Below, in pieces: positions 54,087 to 64,000 of a stretch of 64,000 nucleotides of DNA. Every line of letters begins with the position of its first letter. Within the stretch, counting starts at the first letter, position 1. The position numbers were made by a program, and so were the translations under genes. The stretch is from JADJPO01 sp963825645 (GTDB taxonomy: Bacteria > Actinomycetota > Actinomycetes > Actinomycetales > Kineosporiaceae): the NCBI GenBank assembly GCA_963825645.1, contig CAWGTT010000009.1, positions 310,001 to 374,000 of the forward strand, given 5' to 3'. The notes under the pieces were generated by a model. It made no database searches, was not told the DNA's origin, and saw only the letters and a program-made list of their open reading frames with translations.

Positions 54087-54122
54087 CCGGATGCTCGGTC
54101 AGGGCCGGATGCTCGGTCAGGG
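54087..54122 (+). repeat. 18-bp direct duplication just before prfA
   Basis: CCGGATGCTCGGTCAGGG occurs twice back to back (54087-54104 and 54105-54122). The second copy runs into the GGGAGG that serves as the prfA ribosome binding site. Confidence 0.85.
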
Positions 54123-54134
54123 AGGTGTGGTGAG

Positions 54135-55223
54135 GTGAGCGACGCGCTGACCGGCGCCGTCCAGCCCCTGCTGGCCGAGCACGCCGAGATCGAGCGCCGC
54201 CTTGCCGACCCGGCGGTGCACGCCGACGCCGCGGTGGCGCGACGCCTCGGACGGCGCTACGCGGAGCTGACCGGCGTCACCGAGGCCTACCGCGCCTGGC
54301 GCGTCCTCGCCGGCGACCTGGAGACGGCCCGCGAGCTCGGCGAGCTGGACGACGCGCTGGCGGCCGAGGTGCCCGACCTGGCCGCCGCTGAGGAGAAGGC
54401 GCGCCAGCGGCTGCGTCGGCTGCTGCTGCCCCGCGACCCGGACGACGACCGCGACGTGATCCTCGAGGTGAAGGCCGGTGAGGGCGGCATCGAATCCGCG
54501 CTCTTCGCGGCCGACCTGGTGCGGATGTACCTGCGCTACGCCGAGCGGCGCGGTTGGCGCACCGAGGTGATCGACGCCACCGAGAGCGAGCTGGGCGGCT
54601 ACAAGGACGTCTCGGTGGCCATGGCCTCGCGCGGGCGGCCGGGCCCCGGCGAGGGGGTGTTCGCCCGCCTCAAGTACGAAGGCGGGGTGCACCGGGTGCA
54701 GAGGGTGCCGGTGACCGAGTCCCAGGGCCGGGTCCACACCAGTGCAGCGGGTGTGCTGGTGCTCCCCGAGGTCGAGGAGGTGGAGGTCGACCTCAAGGAG
54801 GACGACCTGCGCATCGACGTCTTCCGGTCCTCCGGCCCGGGCGGCCAGAGCGTGAACACCACTGACTCCGCGGTGCGGATCACCCACCTGCCGACCGGGA
54901 TCGTCGTCTCGTGCCAGAACGAGAAGAGCCAGCTCCAGAACAAGGAGTCGGCGCTGCGGATCCTGCGCGCCCGCCTCCATGCCGCCGCCGTGGAGGAGGC
55001 GCAGGCCCAGGCCGCCGCCGCCCGGCGCTCCCAGGTACGCACCGTGGACCGCAGCGAACGGATCCGCACCTACAACTTCGGTGAGAACCGGATCGCCGAC
55101 CACCGCACCGGTTATAAGGCATACAACCTCGATGCGGTGCTGGACGGCGATCTCGACCCGGTGATCCGGTCCTGCCTGGATGCCGACGAAGCCGCCAGGT
55201 TGAGCCTGCTCGAGGACGCGTGA
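54135..55223 (+). CDS. prfA: peptide chain release factor 1
   Basis: A 362-residue class I release factor for UAA and UAG codons. It has the stop-codon recognition tripeptide PVT (QRVPVTESQGRVHTSAA) and the catalytic GGQ loop (SSGPGGQSVNTTDSAV). The GTG at 54135 has GGGAGG about 9 nt before it, the family length fits, and the stop overlaps prmC (GTGA). The adjacent methyltransferase PrmC modifies the Gln of the GGQ loop. Confidence 0.95.
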   Translation: MSDALTGAVQPLLAEHAEIERRLADPAVHADAAVARRLGRRYAELTGVTEAYRAWRVLAGDLETARELGELDDALAAEVPDLAAAEEKARQRLRRLLLPRDPDDDRDVILEVKAGEGGIESALFAADLVRMYLRYAERRGWRTEVIDATESELGGYKDVSVAMASRGRPGPGEGVFARLKYEGGVHRVQRVPVTESQGRVHTSAAGVLVLPEVEEVEVDLKEDDLRIDVFRSSGPGGQSVNTTDSAVRITHLPTGIVVSCQNEKSQLQNKESALRILRARLHAAAVEEAQAQAAAARRSQVRTVDRSERIRTYNFGENRIADHRTGYKAYNLDAVLDGDLDPVIRSCLDADEAARLSLLEDA

Positions 55224-56128
55224 ACCCGGCGCCGCCCCTACTGTCCGCAATCGTCTTGGACGCCGTGCAGCGCCTGGCCGCCGCAGGGGTCCCCAGCCCG
55301 CGGGCCGATGCCGAGTTGCTCGCCGCCCACCTGCTCGGGCTGAGCCGTGGCGAGCTGGCGGCGGCAATGGCCCGTGGTGATCGCTGGGACGGCGGCACGC
55401 CGGACGTCCACGACTACCACGCCCTCGTCGTCCGGCGGGCGGCCCGCGAGCCGGTGCAGCACCTGACCGGGCGGGCACCGTTCCGCCGCCTCGAGCTGGA
55501 CGTCGGACCCGGGGTGTTCGTCCCGCGCCCGGAGACCGAGGTTCTCGCCGGGCTGGCCGTCGAGGAGGCCGATCTCCAGTCCCGGCGGCGGGGTGGCGAG
55601 GTGCTCGTCACGGACCTGTGCACCGGGTCGGCGGCCGTGGCGCTCGCCGTGGCGGACGAGGTGGCGAGGGCCCGCGTGGTCGCCCTCGAGCTGGCCGAGC
55701 CGGCGCTGGCCTGGGCCCGCCGCAACCTCGCCGGGCTCCCCGCGGGCCGGCGGGTCGAGCTGCGGGCGGGCGACGTGATGGGTGCCGCCGAGCCCGGTGG
55801 TGCGCTCGCCGACCTGGCCGGCTGCGTCGACGTGGTCACGGCGAACCCGCCGTACATCCCGGACGGCGCGATGCCGGTCGAGCCGGAGGTCGCCACCCAT
55901 GATCCGCACCTGGCGCTGTTCGGCGGCGGCGACGGTCTGGACGTGCCGCGGGCGGTGGTGGCCACCGCCGCGGTGCTGCTTCGTCCCGGTGGGCTGCTGC
56001 TCATGGAGCATGCCGACGTCCAGGGGGCGGCCACCCGCGAGCTGGCCGAGCTCGCCGCGTGGGGACCGGTGCGCAGCGTGGTGGATCTGGCCGGTCGGGA
56101 GCGTGTGCTGCACGCCCGCCGCAGATGA
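55220..56128 (+). CDS. prmC: release factor glutamine methyltransferase
   Basis: A 302-residue N5-glutamine methyltransferase acting on the GGQ loop of release factors. It has the S-adenosylmethionine motif (LVTDLCTGSAAVALAVADEV), NPPYIP (the amide-methyltransferase signature) and the N-terminal helical domain with RADAELLAAHLLGL. The GTG start is inside the prfA stop codon, so its translation is coupled with prfA. Confidence 0.94.
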   Translation: MNPAPPLLSAIVLDAVQRLAAAGVPSPRADAELLAAHLLGLSRGELAAAMARGDRWDGGTPDVHDYHALVVRRAAREPVQHLTGRAPFRRLELDVGPGVFVPRPETEVLAGLAVEEADLQSRRRGGEVLVTDLCTGSAAVALAVADEVARARVVALELAEPALAWARRNLAGLPAGRRVELRAGDVMGAAEPGGALADLAGCVDVVTANPPYIPDGAMPVEPEVATHDPHLALFGGGDGLDVPRAVVATAAVLLRPGGLLLMEHADVQGAATRELAELAAWGPVRSVVDLAGRERVLHARRR

Positions 56129-56141
56129 CAGACTGCCCGGT

Positions 56142-56843
56142 GTGGCCCTTCGCTTCGACTGCACCGAACCGGCGGGGAGGCGACGTGGCATCGACCGGGC
56201 GGCGACGTCGGTCGGTCTCGGCGAGCTGGTCGTGTTCCCGGTCGATGCGGCCTACGGGCTGGGCTGCGACGCGTTCTCCGGTGCGGCGGTCGCTCGGCTC
56301 CGCGCGCTCAAGAAGCACACTCGCCACCAGCCGCCTCCGGTCCTGATCGGTCGGGTGGGCGCCCTGGACGGGATCACCACCGGACTCATCACCGCCGCTC
56401 GGGATCTGGTCGCGGCGTTCTGGCCCGGGCCGCTCACCCTGCTCTGTCGTTCCCAGCCCACCCTGGACTGGGACCTCGGCGACACCGGCGGCACGGTCGC
56501 CGTCCGGATGCCGCTTCATCCGGTCGCCCTGGAGCTCTTGCGACGCACCGGACCGATGGCGGTCACCGGGGCCGGCGCACCGGCCGGCGGGTCGGCCGGC
56601 GGCTCGGCTTCCGGGCCGAGCACCCAGCCCCAGTCGTGCGCCGAGGTACGCGCCACGTTCGGCGATGACGTGCACGTCTATCTCGACGCCGGCCACCTTC
56701 CGCCCGCTGAGATGTCCAGCATCGTGGACGTCACCGGCGAGCATCCGCGGCTGCTGCGCCGGGGCGCGCTGGACGGTGCAGCGCTGCGTGAGGTGGTCCC
56801 CGACCTGCTCGACCCGCTCGCCGCGTCGGCCGGGCAGGGCTAG
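56142..56843 (+). CDS. L-threonylcarbamoyladenylate synthase (TsaC/Sua5)
   Basis: A 233-residue YrdC-domain protein. It makes threonylcarbamoyl-AMP for t6A on tRNAs reading ANN codons. Motifs: VVFPVDAAYGLGCDAFS, LKKHTRHQPPPVLIG, WPGPLTLLCR and VAVRMPLHPVA. The segment around 140-165 is Gly/Ser-rich (GAGAPAGGSAGGSASG) and may be a local expansion. The GTG at 56142 is 14 nt after prmC. Confidence 0.9.
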   Translation: MALRFDCTEPAGRRRGIDRAATSVGLGELVVFPVDAAYGLGCDAFSGAAVARLRALKKHTRHQPPPVLIGRVGALDGITTGLITAARDLVAAFWPGPLTLLCRSQPTLDWDLGDTGGTVAVRMPLHPVALELLRRTGPMAVTGAGAPAGGSAGGSASGPSTQPQSCAEVRATFGDDVHVYLDAGHLPPAEMSSIVDVTGEHPRLLRRGALDGAALREVVPDLLDPLAASAGQG

Positions 56844-56854
56844 GGGACGGCCCG

Positions 56855-57973
56855 GTGCGCGCCTACCTCTTCGTGCTGCTGGTCGCCGCGGCGATCACCT
56901 ACCTGGTGACCCCGCTGGTACGCCGGATCGCCCGTCGGATCGGGGCGATCACACCGGTCCGGGACCGCGACGTTCACGACGTGCCCATTCCGCGGATGGG
57001 CGGGACGGCGATGCTGGCCGGGTTCGCTGCGGCGCTCCTCGTGGCCAGCCGAATGCCGTTCACGGCACCGATCTTCGACAGCGGGGCCCCATGGGGTGTG
57101 CTCGCCGGGGCCACTGCGGTCTGCGCGCTCGGGGTGGCCGACGATCTGTGGAGCCTGGACGCCGTCACGAAGCTGGCCGGGCAGGCCCTGGCCGCCGGGC
57201 TCATGGCCTGGAAAGGGGTCCAGCTGCTGATTCTGCCGATCGGCGGGGTCACCCTGCTGTCCTACGGGATGTTGTTCGTCGTCACGGTGCTGGTCGTCGT
57301 GGTCACCATCAACGCCGTCAACTTCGTCGACGGGCTCGATGGACTGGCCGCCGGCATCGTCGGGATCGCCGGGTCGGCGTTCTTCGTCTACAGCTATCTG
57401 CTCGCCCAGCACGCCAGCCCGCGCGACTACGCCTCCCTCGCCTCCCTGGTCACGGCCGCGATGGTGGGCTGCTGCCTGGGCTTCCTGCCGCACAACTTCA
57501 ACCCGGCCCGGGTCTTCATGGGTGACTCCGGCTCGATGCTGCTCGGACTGCTGGTCGCGGCCTCGACGATCACGATCACCGGTCAGGTGGACCCGACCGT
57601 GGTGTCCCGGGCGCAGATCGTGCCGGCCTTCTTCCCGCTGCTCATCCCGTTGGCGATTCTCGCCGTCCCGCTGGTCGACCTCGCCATGGCGGTGATCCGG
57701 CGCACCCGGGCCGGGCAGAAGCCCTGGCATCCGGACTCCTCACACCTGCACCACCGGCTGCTGCGGCTCGGTCACAGCCACGCCCGCGCCGTCCTGATCT
57801 TCTACATCTGGACGGCGATCGTCGCCTTCGGCGTCGCCTTGATGGCGTTCATCCCCGTCCCGACCGCCTTGGCTGCGGGGGCGGCAGCGATCATGGTCGC
57901 GCTGGCGTTGACCCTCGGCCCGCTACGTGGCCGGGGCGGCGTGAGCCAGCGGCGCTCCGGACACGCAGGGTGA
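56855..57973 (+). CDS. WecA-like undecaprenyl-phosphate GlcNAc-1-phosphate transferase
   Basis: A 372-residue membrane enzyme with about 11 helices. Family motifs: PIPRMGG in the second loop, VADDLWSLD (the DD pair), NAVNFVDGLDGLAAG (NxxNxxDGxDGLA) and HLHHRLL (the HxH motif). It transfers a sugar phosphate from UDP-GlcNAc to a lipid carrier, starting teichoic acid, arabinogalactan or polysaccharide synthesis. The GTG at 56855 has GGGGA upstream and follows the tsaC-like gene closely. Confidence 0.92.
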   Translation: MRAYLFVLLVAAAITYLVTPLVRRIARRIGAITPVRDRDVHDVPIPRMGGTAMLAGFAAALLVASRMPFTAPIFDSGAPWGVLAGATAVCALGVADDLWSLDAVTKLAGQALAAGLMAWKGVQLLILPIGGVTLLSYGMLFVVTVLVVVVTINAVNFVDGLDGLAAGIVGIAGSAFFVYSYLLAQHASPRDYASLASLVTAAMVGCCLGFLPHNFNPARVFMGDSGSMLLGLLVAASTITITGQVDPTVVSRAQIVPAFFPLLIPLAILAVPLVDLAMAVIRRTRAGQKPWHPDSSHLHHRLLRLGHSHARAVLIFYIWTAIVAFGVALMAFIPVPTALAAGAAAIMVALALTLGPLRGRGGVSQRRSGHAG

Positions 57974-57988
57974 GCGAGAGGTGGGATC

Positions 57989-58522
57989 GTGATTCGTTTC
58001 ACAAGCGCTCCAGGGCCGGTCGGAGCGCCTGCGCCGGGCACGGTCGACACTGGTCCGCAGACCGCGTCGGTTCCCATGCTTCTGCTTCGCGCGGCCATGG
58101 TCCCGGTGCTCGTGGTGACCGTGGCGGCATGTGCGATCTCGGCGCTGAGCTCCGGTGCGGCACTCACCGGGGCGCTGCTCGGCGCAGGGCTCGCCGCGGT
58201 GGCGTTCAGCGTCGGTCCGGCGGTCATGTCGGTGGCCGGGACGTGGTCGCCACCTGCGGTGATGGCCAGTGCGCTGGCCGCCTACCTGACCCTCGTCGTC
58301 CTGCTCGGCGCCATTTTCGCCTGGCTGCGGTCGCAGCCCTGGCTCTCGACGACACATCTGGGGTGGACCCTGCTGCTCACCGCCGCCGCCGCGGTCGCCG
58401 GTCAGGCGCGCGCCACCAGCCGGCTTCGGGTGCTCGCCTTCGGGTCGCCGCCTGGTGAGGCCGACACCGAGAACCCTGGTCAGGAGGCGGAACGGGGGGG
58501 TCCGCACACGGGGCGTGACTGA
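57989..58522 (+). CDS. membrane protein in the AtpI position
   Basis: A 177-residue protein with about four helices (LLLRAAMVPVLVVTVAACAI; LTGALLGAGLAAVAFSV; LAAYLTLVVLLGAIFAWL; LGWTLLLTAAAAVAG). Its place between wecA and atpB and its topology match the AtpI-type proteins (such as mycobacterial Rv1303) that help Fo assembly; the sequence itself is poorly conserved. The GTG at 57989 has GAGAGGTGGGA upstream. Confidence 0.7.
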   Translation: MIRFTSAPGPVGAPAPGTVDTGPQTASVPMLLLRAAMVPVLVVTVAACAISALSSGAALTGALLGAGLAAVAFSVGPAVMSVAGTWSPPAVMASALAAYLTLVVLLGAIFAWLRSQPWLSTTHLGWTLLLTAAAAVAGQARATSRLRVLAFGSPPGEADTENPGQEAERGGPHTGRD

Positions 58523-58537
58523 TAGGGTTTCGACCCG

Positions 58538-58795
58538 ATGGACGACGACGCCCGGTCGATCAGGCCGCTCGGCGAGGCCGCGGCGTGGACAGTCCTGGCG
58601 TACCTGATCTCCGGACCTGCTCTGTACGGAGGGCTTGGCTGGGCCGCTGACCGCTGGTTGGGCACCTCTCCGGTGTTCGTCTTCGTGGGCATTGTCGGTG
58701 GCATGGCTCTCGCCCTGTACGTGGTCTGGGTCCGGTACGGTTCGCACGACCGACGCCCGCCTGCGGCGTCCTCGGACGCCGGTCACGCTGAGTGA
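58538..58795 (+). CDS. AtpZ/AtpI-family small membrane protein
   Basis: An 85-residue protein with two membrane helices (WTVLAYLISGPALYGGLGWA and VFVFVGIVGGMALALYVVWV) separated by the AADRWLGTSP loop, which is the AtpZ-type pattern. Such proteins are linked to magnesium or calcium uptake or to assembly of the Fo sector. It lies 8 nt before the atpB start. Confidence 0.8.
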   Translation: MDDDARSIRPLGEAAAWTVLAYLISGPALYGGLGWAADRWLGTSPVFVFVGIVGGMALALYVVWVRYGSHDRRPPAASSDAGHAE

Positions 58796-58803
58796 GGAGA
58801 CCT

Positions 58804-59598
58804 GTGAGCCCTCTGCTCGCCGCCAGCCAGGAGGGCGGTTACGAGTCCCCGGGGACCGAGCTGTTCTGGCAGCCGCTGTTCGGCACGGACGGCGCGTTCG
58901 CGATCACTCGTGCCTCCATCGTCATCCTGCTGTCGGTCGGGCTGCTCTCCTGGTGGCTGCTGGCCAGTACCCGCCGGGCGCAGGTCGTGCCCGGCAAGAG
59001 CCAGTTCTTCACCGAACAGGTCTACGGGCTGGTCCGCAACTCGGTGGCCCGCGACATCATCGGAAGCCGCGACTTCCTGCGGTTCGTGCCGCTGCTGTTC
59101 TCGATGTTCGTGCTGATCCTGCTGAACAACCTGTTCGGCGTGATCCCGCCGATCCAGTTCCCGACGATGAGCCGGTTCGCCTTCCCGGTCGCGCTGGCCC
59201 TGATCGTGTTCGTCGTCTACCACGTCGTGGGCATCCGGAACATGGGCCTGAGCGGGTACTTCAAGCACATGGTCCCGCCGGGCGTGCCGGGCTGGGTGCT
59301 GGTGATCCTGTTCCCGCTGGAGCTGCTCACCTACTTCTTCACCCGGCCGGTCACCCTGGCATTGCGACTCTTCGGCAACATGTTCGCCGGGCACCTGCTG
59401 TTGGTGCTGTTCATCACCGGCGGCGAGTACCTGGTGCTCGAGTCCGGCAACGCCGCCTACATCCCGGTCGGGATCTTCTCCTGGCTGATGGCCTTCGTGA
59501 TGACCGTGTTCGAGCTCCTGGTGGAGTTCCTCCAGGCGTACATCTTCGTCCTGCTCACCGCCCTGTACATCGCCGGCTCCCTGGCCGACGAGCACTGA
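58804..59598 (+). CDS. atpB: F1Fo ATP synthase subunit a
   Basis: A 264-residue Fo subunit. The helices include SMFVLILLNNLFGVIPP and the proton-path motif TLALRLFGNMFAGHLLL with the essential Arg. It forms the stator channels beside the c-ring. GTG 58804 was chosen since GAGGAG lies before it; the GTG at 58792 would add four residues. The next gene, atpE, follows 102 nt later. Confidence 0.95.
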   Translation: MSPLLAASQEGGYESPGTELFWQPLFGTDGAFAITRASIVILLSVGLLSWWLLASTRRAQVVPGKSQFFTEQVYGLVRNSVARDIIGSRDFLRFVPLLFSMFVLILLNNLFGVIPPIQFPTMSRFAFPVALALIVFVVYHVVGIRNMGLSGYFKHMVPPGVPGWVLVILFPLELLTYFFTRPVTLALRLFGNMFAGHLLLVLFITGGEYLVLESGNAAYIPVGIFSWLMAFVMTVFELLVEFLQAYIFVLLTALYIAGSLADEH

Positions 59599-59700
59599 CC
59601 CGCACGACGCACTGATGCACCAGAGCGCGGTCGGCACACGCCGTCCGACGACCGACCCTCCGAAGCCGGCCCGGCGACGGGAGAACGAAAGGGAAGCACC

Positions 59701-59910
59701 GTGACAGGAAACATCGCGATCCTCGGCTACGGCCTCTCCGCCATCGGCCCCGGTATCGGTGTCGGCCTGATCTTCGCCGCCTACATCAGCGGCGTGGCAC
59801 GCCAGCCCGAAGCCCGCGGGATGCTGCAGCCGATCGCGTTCCTCGGCTTCGCCCTCGCCGAGGCGCTGGCCATCTTCGGTCTGGCTCTCGCGTTCGTCTT
59901 CCGCACCTGA
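59701..59910 (+). CDS. atpE: F1Fo ATP synthase subunit c
   Basis: A 69-residue hairpin of two helices forming the rotor ring. The proton-binding carboxylate is Glu54 (GFALAEALAIFG) and the cytoplasmic loop holds RQP (34-36). Glu with no sodium-type extra ligands indicates proton coupling. GTG start after GAAAGGGA. Confidence 0.96.
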   Translation: MTGNIAILGYGLSAIGPGIGVGLIFAAYISGVARQPEARGMLQPIAFLGFALAEALAIFGLALAFVFRT

Positions 59911-59975
59911 TTCGCGACCGACAGGCTTGGTCGCCCCGTCATCACACCTGACGCCGAGCTGCGAGGAGAGCAGAC

Positions 59976-60560
59976 GTGACCTTCGTATTGACACCCGCCG
60001 TGCCGGCGGCGGAGGGGGAGGGCTTCTGGGCGACCGCGTACCCGATCCTGCCCCACCCGGGAGAGCTGATCGTCGGGTTCATCGCGATCGGGATCCTCTA
60101 CTGGGTCGTCCGGACCAGGGTCGTTCCGCGGCTGGAGCTGGTCTATGAGGAGCGAACGACGGCGATCGAGGGCGGCATGAAGAAGGCCGAGGCCGCCCAG
60201 GCCGAGGCCGCCGCCGCTCTGAAGTCCTACCAGGACCAGCTCACCGAGGCTCAGGGTGAGGCGCAGCGGATCCGGGAACGGGCGCGCTCGGAGGGCGCGG
60301 CGATCCTCGCGGAGATGCGTGAGCAGGCCCAGACCGAGGCGTCCCGGATCGCTGCGGCCGCTCAGCAGCAGATCCAGGCGGAGCATCAGCAGGCCGTGGT
60401 CCAGCTGCGCGGCGAGGTGGGTTCGATGGCCACCACGCTGGCCTCCCGGATCGTCGGCGAGTCGCTGCAGGACGACGCCCGGGCCTCGCGGGTGATCGAC
60501 CGCTTCCTCGCCGAGCTCGAGTCGGATGCCTCGGTGGGCCGTGCACCAGCGGAGTCCTGA
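59976..60560 (+). CDS. atpF: F1Fo ATP synthase subunit b
   Basis: A 194-residue peripheral stalk subunit. One N-terminal membrane helix (ELIVGFIAIGILYWVV) is followed by a long charged coiled coil rich in Ala, Glu, Gln and Arg (EAAQAEAAAALKSYQ). GTG start after GAGGAGAG. Its stop overlaps the atpH start by 1 nt (TGATG). Confidence 0.94.
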   Translation: MTFVLTPAVPAAEGEGFWATAYPILPHPGELIVGFIAIGILYWVVRTRVVPRLELVYEERTTAIEGGMKKAEAAQAEAAAALKSYQDQLTEAQGEAQRIRERARSEGAAILAEMREQAQTEASRIAAAAQQQIQAEHQQAVVQLRGEVGSMATTLASRIVGESLQDDARASRVIDRFLAELESDASVGRAPAES

Positions 60561-61378
60561 TGAGGGGGCCTAGCCGTGACGCGCTGGCTGGTGCGGCCGA
60601 GCGCCTGGAGACGCTTGTGGCCGGCATCGGCTCGGACGACGCAGCGACGCTCGCCGAGGACCTGTTCGGGGTCACCGAGGCCCTGGCCAGGAACCCGAGC
60701 CTGCGCCGGGCGCTCACCGACCCATCGCGTGACGGCCAGGACAAAGCGGCGCTGATCGCCCGACTGTTCGGTGGCAAGGTCTCCGACGCCGCGATCGACC
60801 TGGTCTCCGGCCTGGTCCGCAGCCGCTGGTCGGCCGGCGGCGACCTCACGGACGCCACGGAGCAGCTAGCCGTCTCCGCGGCTCTGGCCGGCGCCGAGAA
60901 GGCCGGGCGACTCGATGCGGTGGAGGACGAGCTGTTCCGGTTCTCCCGCGCCATATCGGGCGACCAGGGCCTGCGCGACGCCTTCTCGGCGCGGACCGAG
61001 GGCACCGATCGCAAGGCCGAGCTGGTCCGCCGCCTGCTGGGTGACCAGGCCGCCCCGGAGACGGTGCGGCTCGTCGTCCAGGCGGCGTCGGCACCCCGCG
61101 GGCTCCGCACGGAGCGGATCCTGGAGTCCTTCGTCGAGGCCGCCGCACATCGCCGTCGCCAGCTGGTCGCCCAGGTCGTGGCGGCGATCCCGCTCACCGA
61201 ACGCCAGCGGGAGCGGCTCACGGTGGCCCTGCGCCGGATCTACGGTCGCGCCGTCCGGTTGAACATCGACCTCGACCCCGAGGTACTCGGAGGGATCCGC
61301 GTCGAGGTCGAGGGCGAGGTCATCGACGGAACGGCCGTCGGCAGGCTCGATGAGGCCCGCCGCCGACTGGCCGGCTGA
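60560..61378 (+). CDS. atpH: F1Fo ATP synthase subunit delta
   Basis: A 272-residue OSCP-type subunit linking the b stalk to the F1 head. It ends with the family signature PEVLGGIRVEVEGEVIDGTAVGRLDEARRRL. The length is about 90 residues more than in E. coli (177), as in other actinobacterial delta subunits, and it is not fused to subunit b as in mycobacteria. Confidence 0.93.
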   Translation: MRGPSRDALAGAAERLETLVAGIGSDDAATLAEDLFGVTEALARNPSLRRALTDPSRDGQDKAALIARLFGGKVSDAAIDLVSGLVRSRWSAGGDLTDATEQLAVSAALAGAEKAGRLDAVEDELFRFSRAISGDQGLRDAFSARTEGTDRKAELVRRLLGDQAAPETVRLVVQAASAPRGLRTERILESFVEAAAHRRRQLVAQVVAAIPLTERQRERLTVALRRIYGRAVRLNIDLDPEVLGGIRVEVEGEVIDGTAVGRLDEARRRLAG

Positions 61379-61458
61379 ACCCGACCAGCGAACGAACAGC
61401 AACGTCCACGACGACAGCACGACCACCCGAGAGCACAGAGAGCAGAGGGACCGACACC

Positions 61459-63102
<1,644 letters not shown>

Positions 63103-63103
63103 C

Positions 63104-64000
63104 ATGGGCGCCCAGCTCCGTATCTACCGACAGCGGATCCGCACGGTCCAGGCGACCAAGAAGATCACTCGCGCCTTCGAGCTGATCGCCACGTCGCGGA
63201 TGGTCAAGGCACAGCAGCGCACCGCGGCGTCCGTGCCCTACACCCGCGCGATCACGCGGGCGGTCTCGGCGGTGGCCACCTACTCCAACGAGGACCACCC
63301 GCTGACCACGGAGAAGCCGGACGTGACCCGGGCTGCGATGCTCCTGGTCACCTCCGACCGCGGCCTGGCCGGCGCGTACTCCTCCAATGTGATCAAGGAG
63401 GGGGAGCGGCTCGCCGAGCTGCTCCGTGGCGAGGGAAAGACGATCCAGACCTACATCGCCGGGCGTAAGGGCGTGGCCTACTACACGTTCCGGCGCAGGG
63501 AGATCGCCGGGCAGTGGACCGGCTTCTCCGATTCGCCGACCTTCGATTGGGCCAAGGAGATCGCCGACACGCTCATCAAGGCGTTCCTCACTCCGAGCGA
63601 GGAGGGCGGCGTCGATGAGATCCACATCGTCTACACCCGGTTCGTCAACATGGTCACCCAGGAGCCCGAGGTCGTCCGGTTGCTGCCCCTCGAAGTGGTC
63701 GAGGGCGACGAGCCGCCGGCCCCGGACGATGTTCTGCCGCTGTACGAGTTCGAGCCCTCGGCCGGGGCCGTGCTCGACGCCCTGCTGCCCAACTATGTCG
63801 AGTCGCGGATCTTCAACGCGCTGCTCACGTCCGCTGCCAGCGAGCTGGCCGCGCGACAGCGGGCCATGAAGTCTGCGACCGACAACGCCGAGGAGCTCAT
63901 CACGCGCTACACCCGGCTGGCGAACACCGCGCGCCAGGCCGAGATCACTCAGGAGATCAGCGAGATCGTCGGTGGCGCCGGGGCTCTGGCCGACGCCGGC
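63104..64000 (+). CDS. atpG: F1Fo ATP synthase subunit gamma (cut by the window end)
   Basis: The first 299 residues of the central stalk subunit. The N-terminal helix (QRIRTVQATKKITRAFELIA) and C-terminal helix (NAEELITRYTRLANTARQAEITQEISEIVGGA) are typical. The gene is open at base 64000 but the sequence is near the usual end of the family, so only a few codons are missing. ATG follows the atpA stop by 1 nt. Confidence 0.95.
   Translation, partial: MGAQLRIYRQRIRTVQATKKITRAFELIATSRMVKAQQRTAASVPYTRAITRAVSAVATYSNEDHPLTTEKPDVTRAAMLLVTSDRGLAGAYSSNVIKEGERLAELLRGEGKTIQTYIAGRKGVAYYTFRRREIAGQWTGFSDSPTFDWAKEIADTLIKAFLTPSEEGGVDEIHIVYTRFVNMVTQEPEVVRLLPLEVVEGDEPPAPDDVLPLYEFEPSAGAVLDALLPNYVESRIFNALLTSAASELAARQRAMKSATDNAEELITRYTRLANTARQAEITQEISEIVGGAGALADAG

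Overview
The window is about 70% GC and densely packed. It reads as the chromosome of an aerobic, Gram-positive actinobacterium. Markers for this are a SigR/RsrA redox switch, the 24-residue ribosomal protein bL37, a fused 2-oxoglutarate decarboxylase/dehydrogenase (Kgd), the IMP-dehydrogenase-like GuaB1, a mycobacterial-type histidinol phosphatase, a nickel superoxide dismutase with its maturation protease, an Arg/Asn/Gln-rich Rho, and frequent GTG starts. Many genes overlap as GTGA/ATGA or sit 6-7 nt behind a TAnnnT -10 box, so leaderless transcripts seem common. I see no phage, insertion sequence, integrase or CRISPR array.

Layout. 1-1.4 kb: 3' end of a sugar-binding ABC protein, then a rhodanese lipoprotein behind a CsoR/CstR-like operator and a 54-residue cysteine-rich protein. 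1.5-10.4 kb: the most distinctive accessory block, made of a stand-alone receiver, a membrane-anchored HEAT-repeat protein, a processive family 2 glycosyltransferase, a sensorless histidine kinase and a large MASE1-PAS-PAS hybrid kinase in one overlapping operon, facing a second stand-alone receiver and a secreted polysaccharide deacetylase. I infer a signal-controlled surface polysaccharide synthesis and modification cassette. 10.6-14.5 kb: small regulators and hypotheticals, a TetR gene with a tandem operator pair behind it, hisN and a DUF2231 membrane protein. 14.6-19.2 kb: a four-gene 2-oxoacid:ferredoxin oxidoreductase whose last gene fuses a GltD-like flavoprotein to a ferredoxin.

19.3-27.6 kb: rsgA, aroA, a DoxX-like protein, a SRAP protein, an alpha/beta hydrolase, sigR-rsrA (with a SigR-type promoter and two possible starts), bL37, a YczE-like protein, a lone PilT-like ATPase and a thioesterase-like protein. 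27.6-31.5 kb: an unusual repeat-rich region holding sodN and sodX on either side of an ECF sigma/membrane-protein pair, with two tandem-repeat arrays and two large palindromes. 31.5-43.3 kb: an oxidoreductase, an SGNH-fold protein lacking the serine nucleophile, kgd, guaB1, two CNNM/CBS proteins, a VanY-type peptidase and tRNA-Arg(CCG).

43.3-64 kb: a GntR regulator, then the housekeeping run argS-lysA-hom-thrB (no thrC between hom and thrB), a GH13 glucosidase on the opposite strand, rho-rpmE-prfA-prmC-tsaC-wecA, two AtpI/AtpZ-type proteins and the F1Fo ATP synthase genes atpBEFHAG. The window ends inside atpG. The best candidates for something undescribed are the receiver-HEAT-glycosyltransferase-hybrid kinase cassette and the repeat-rich sodN/sigma region.
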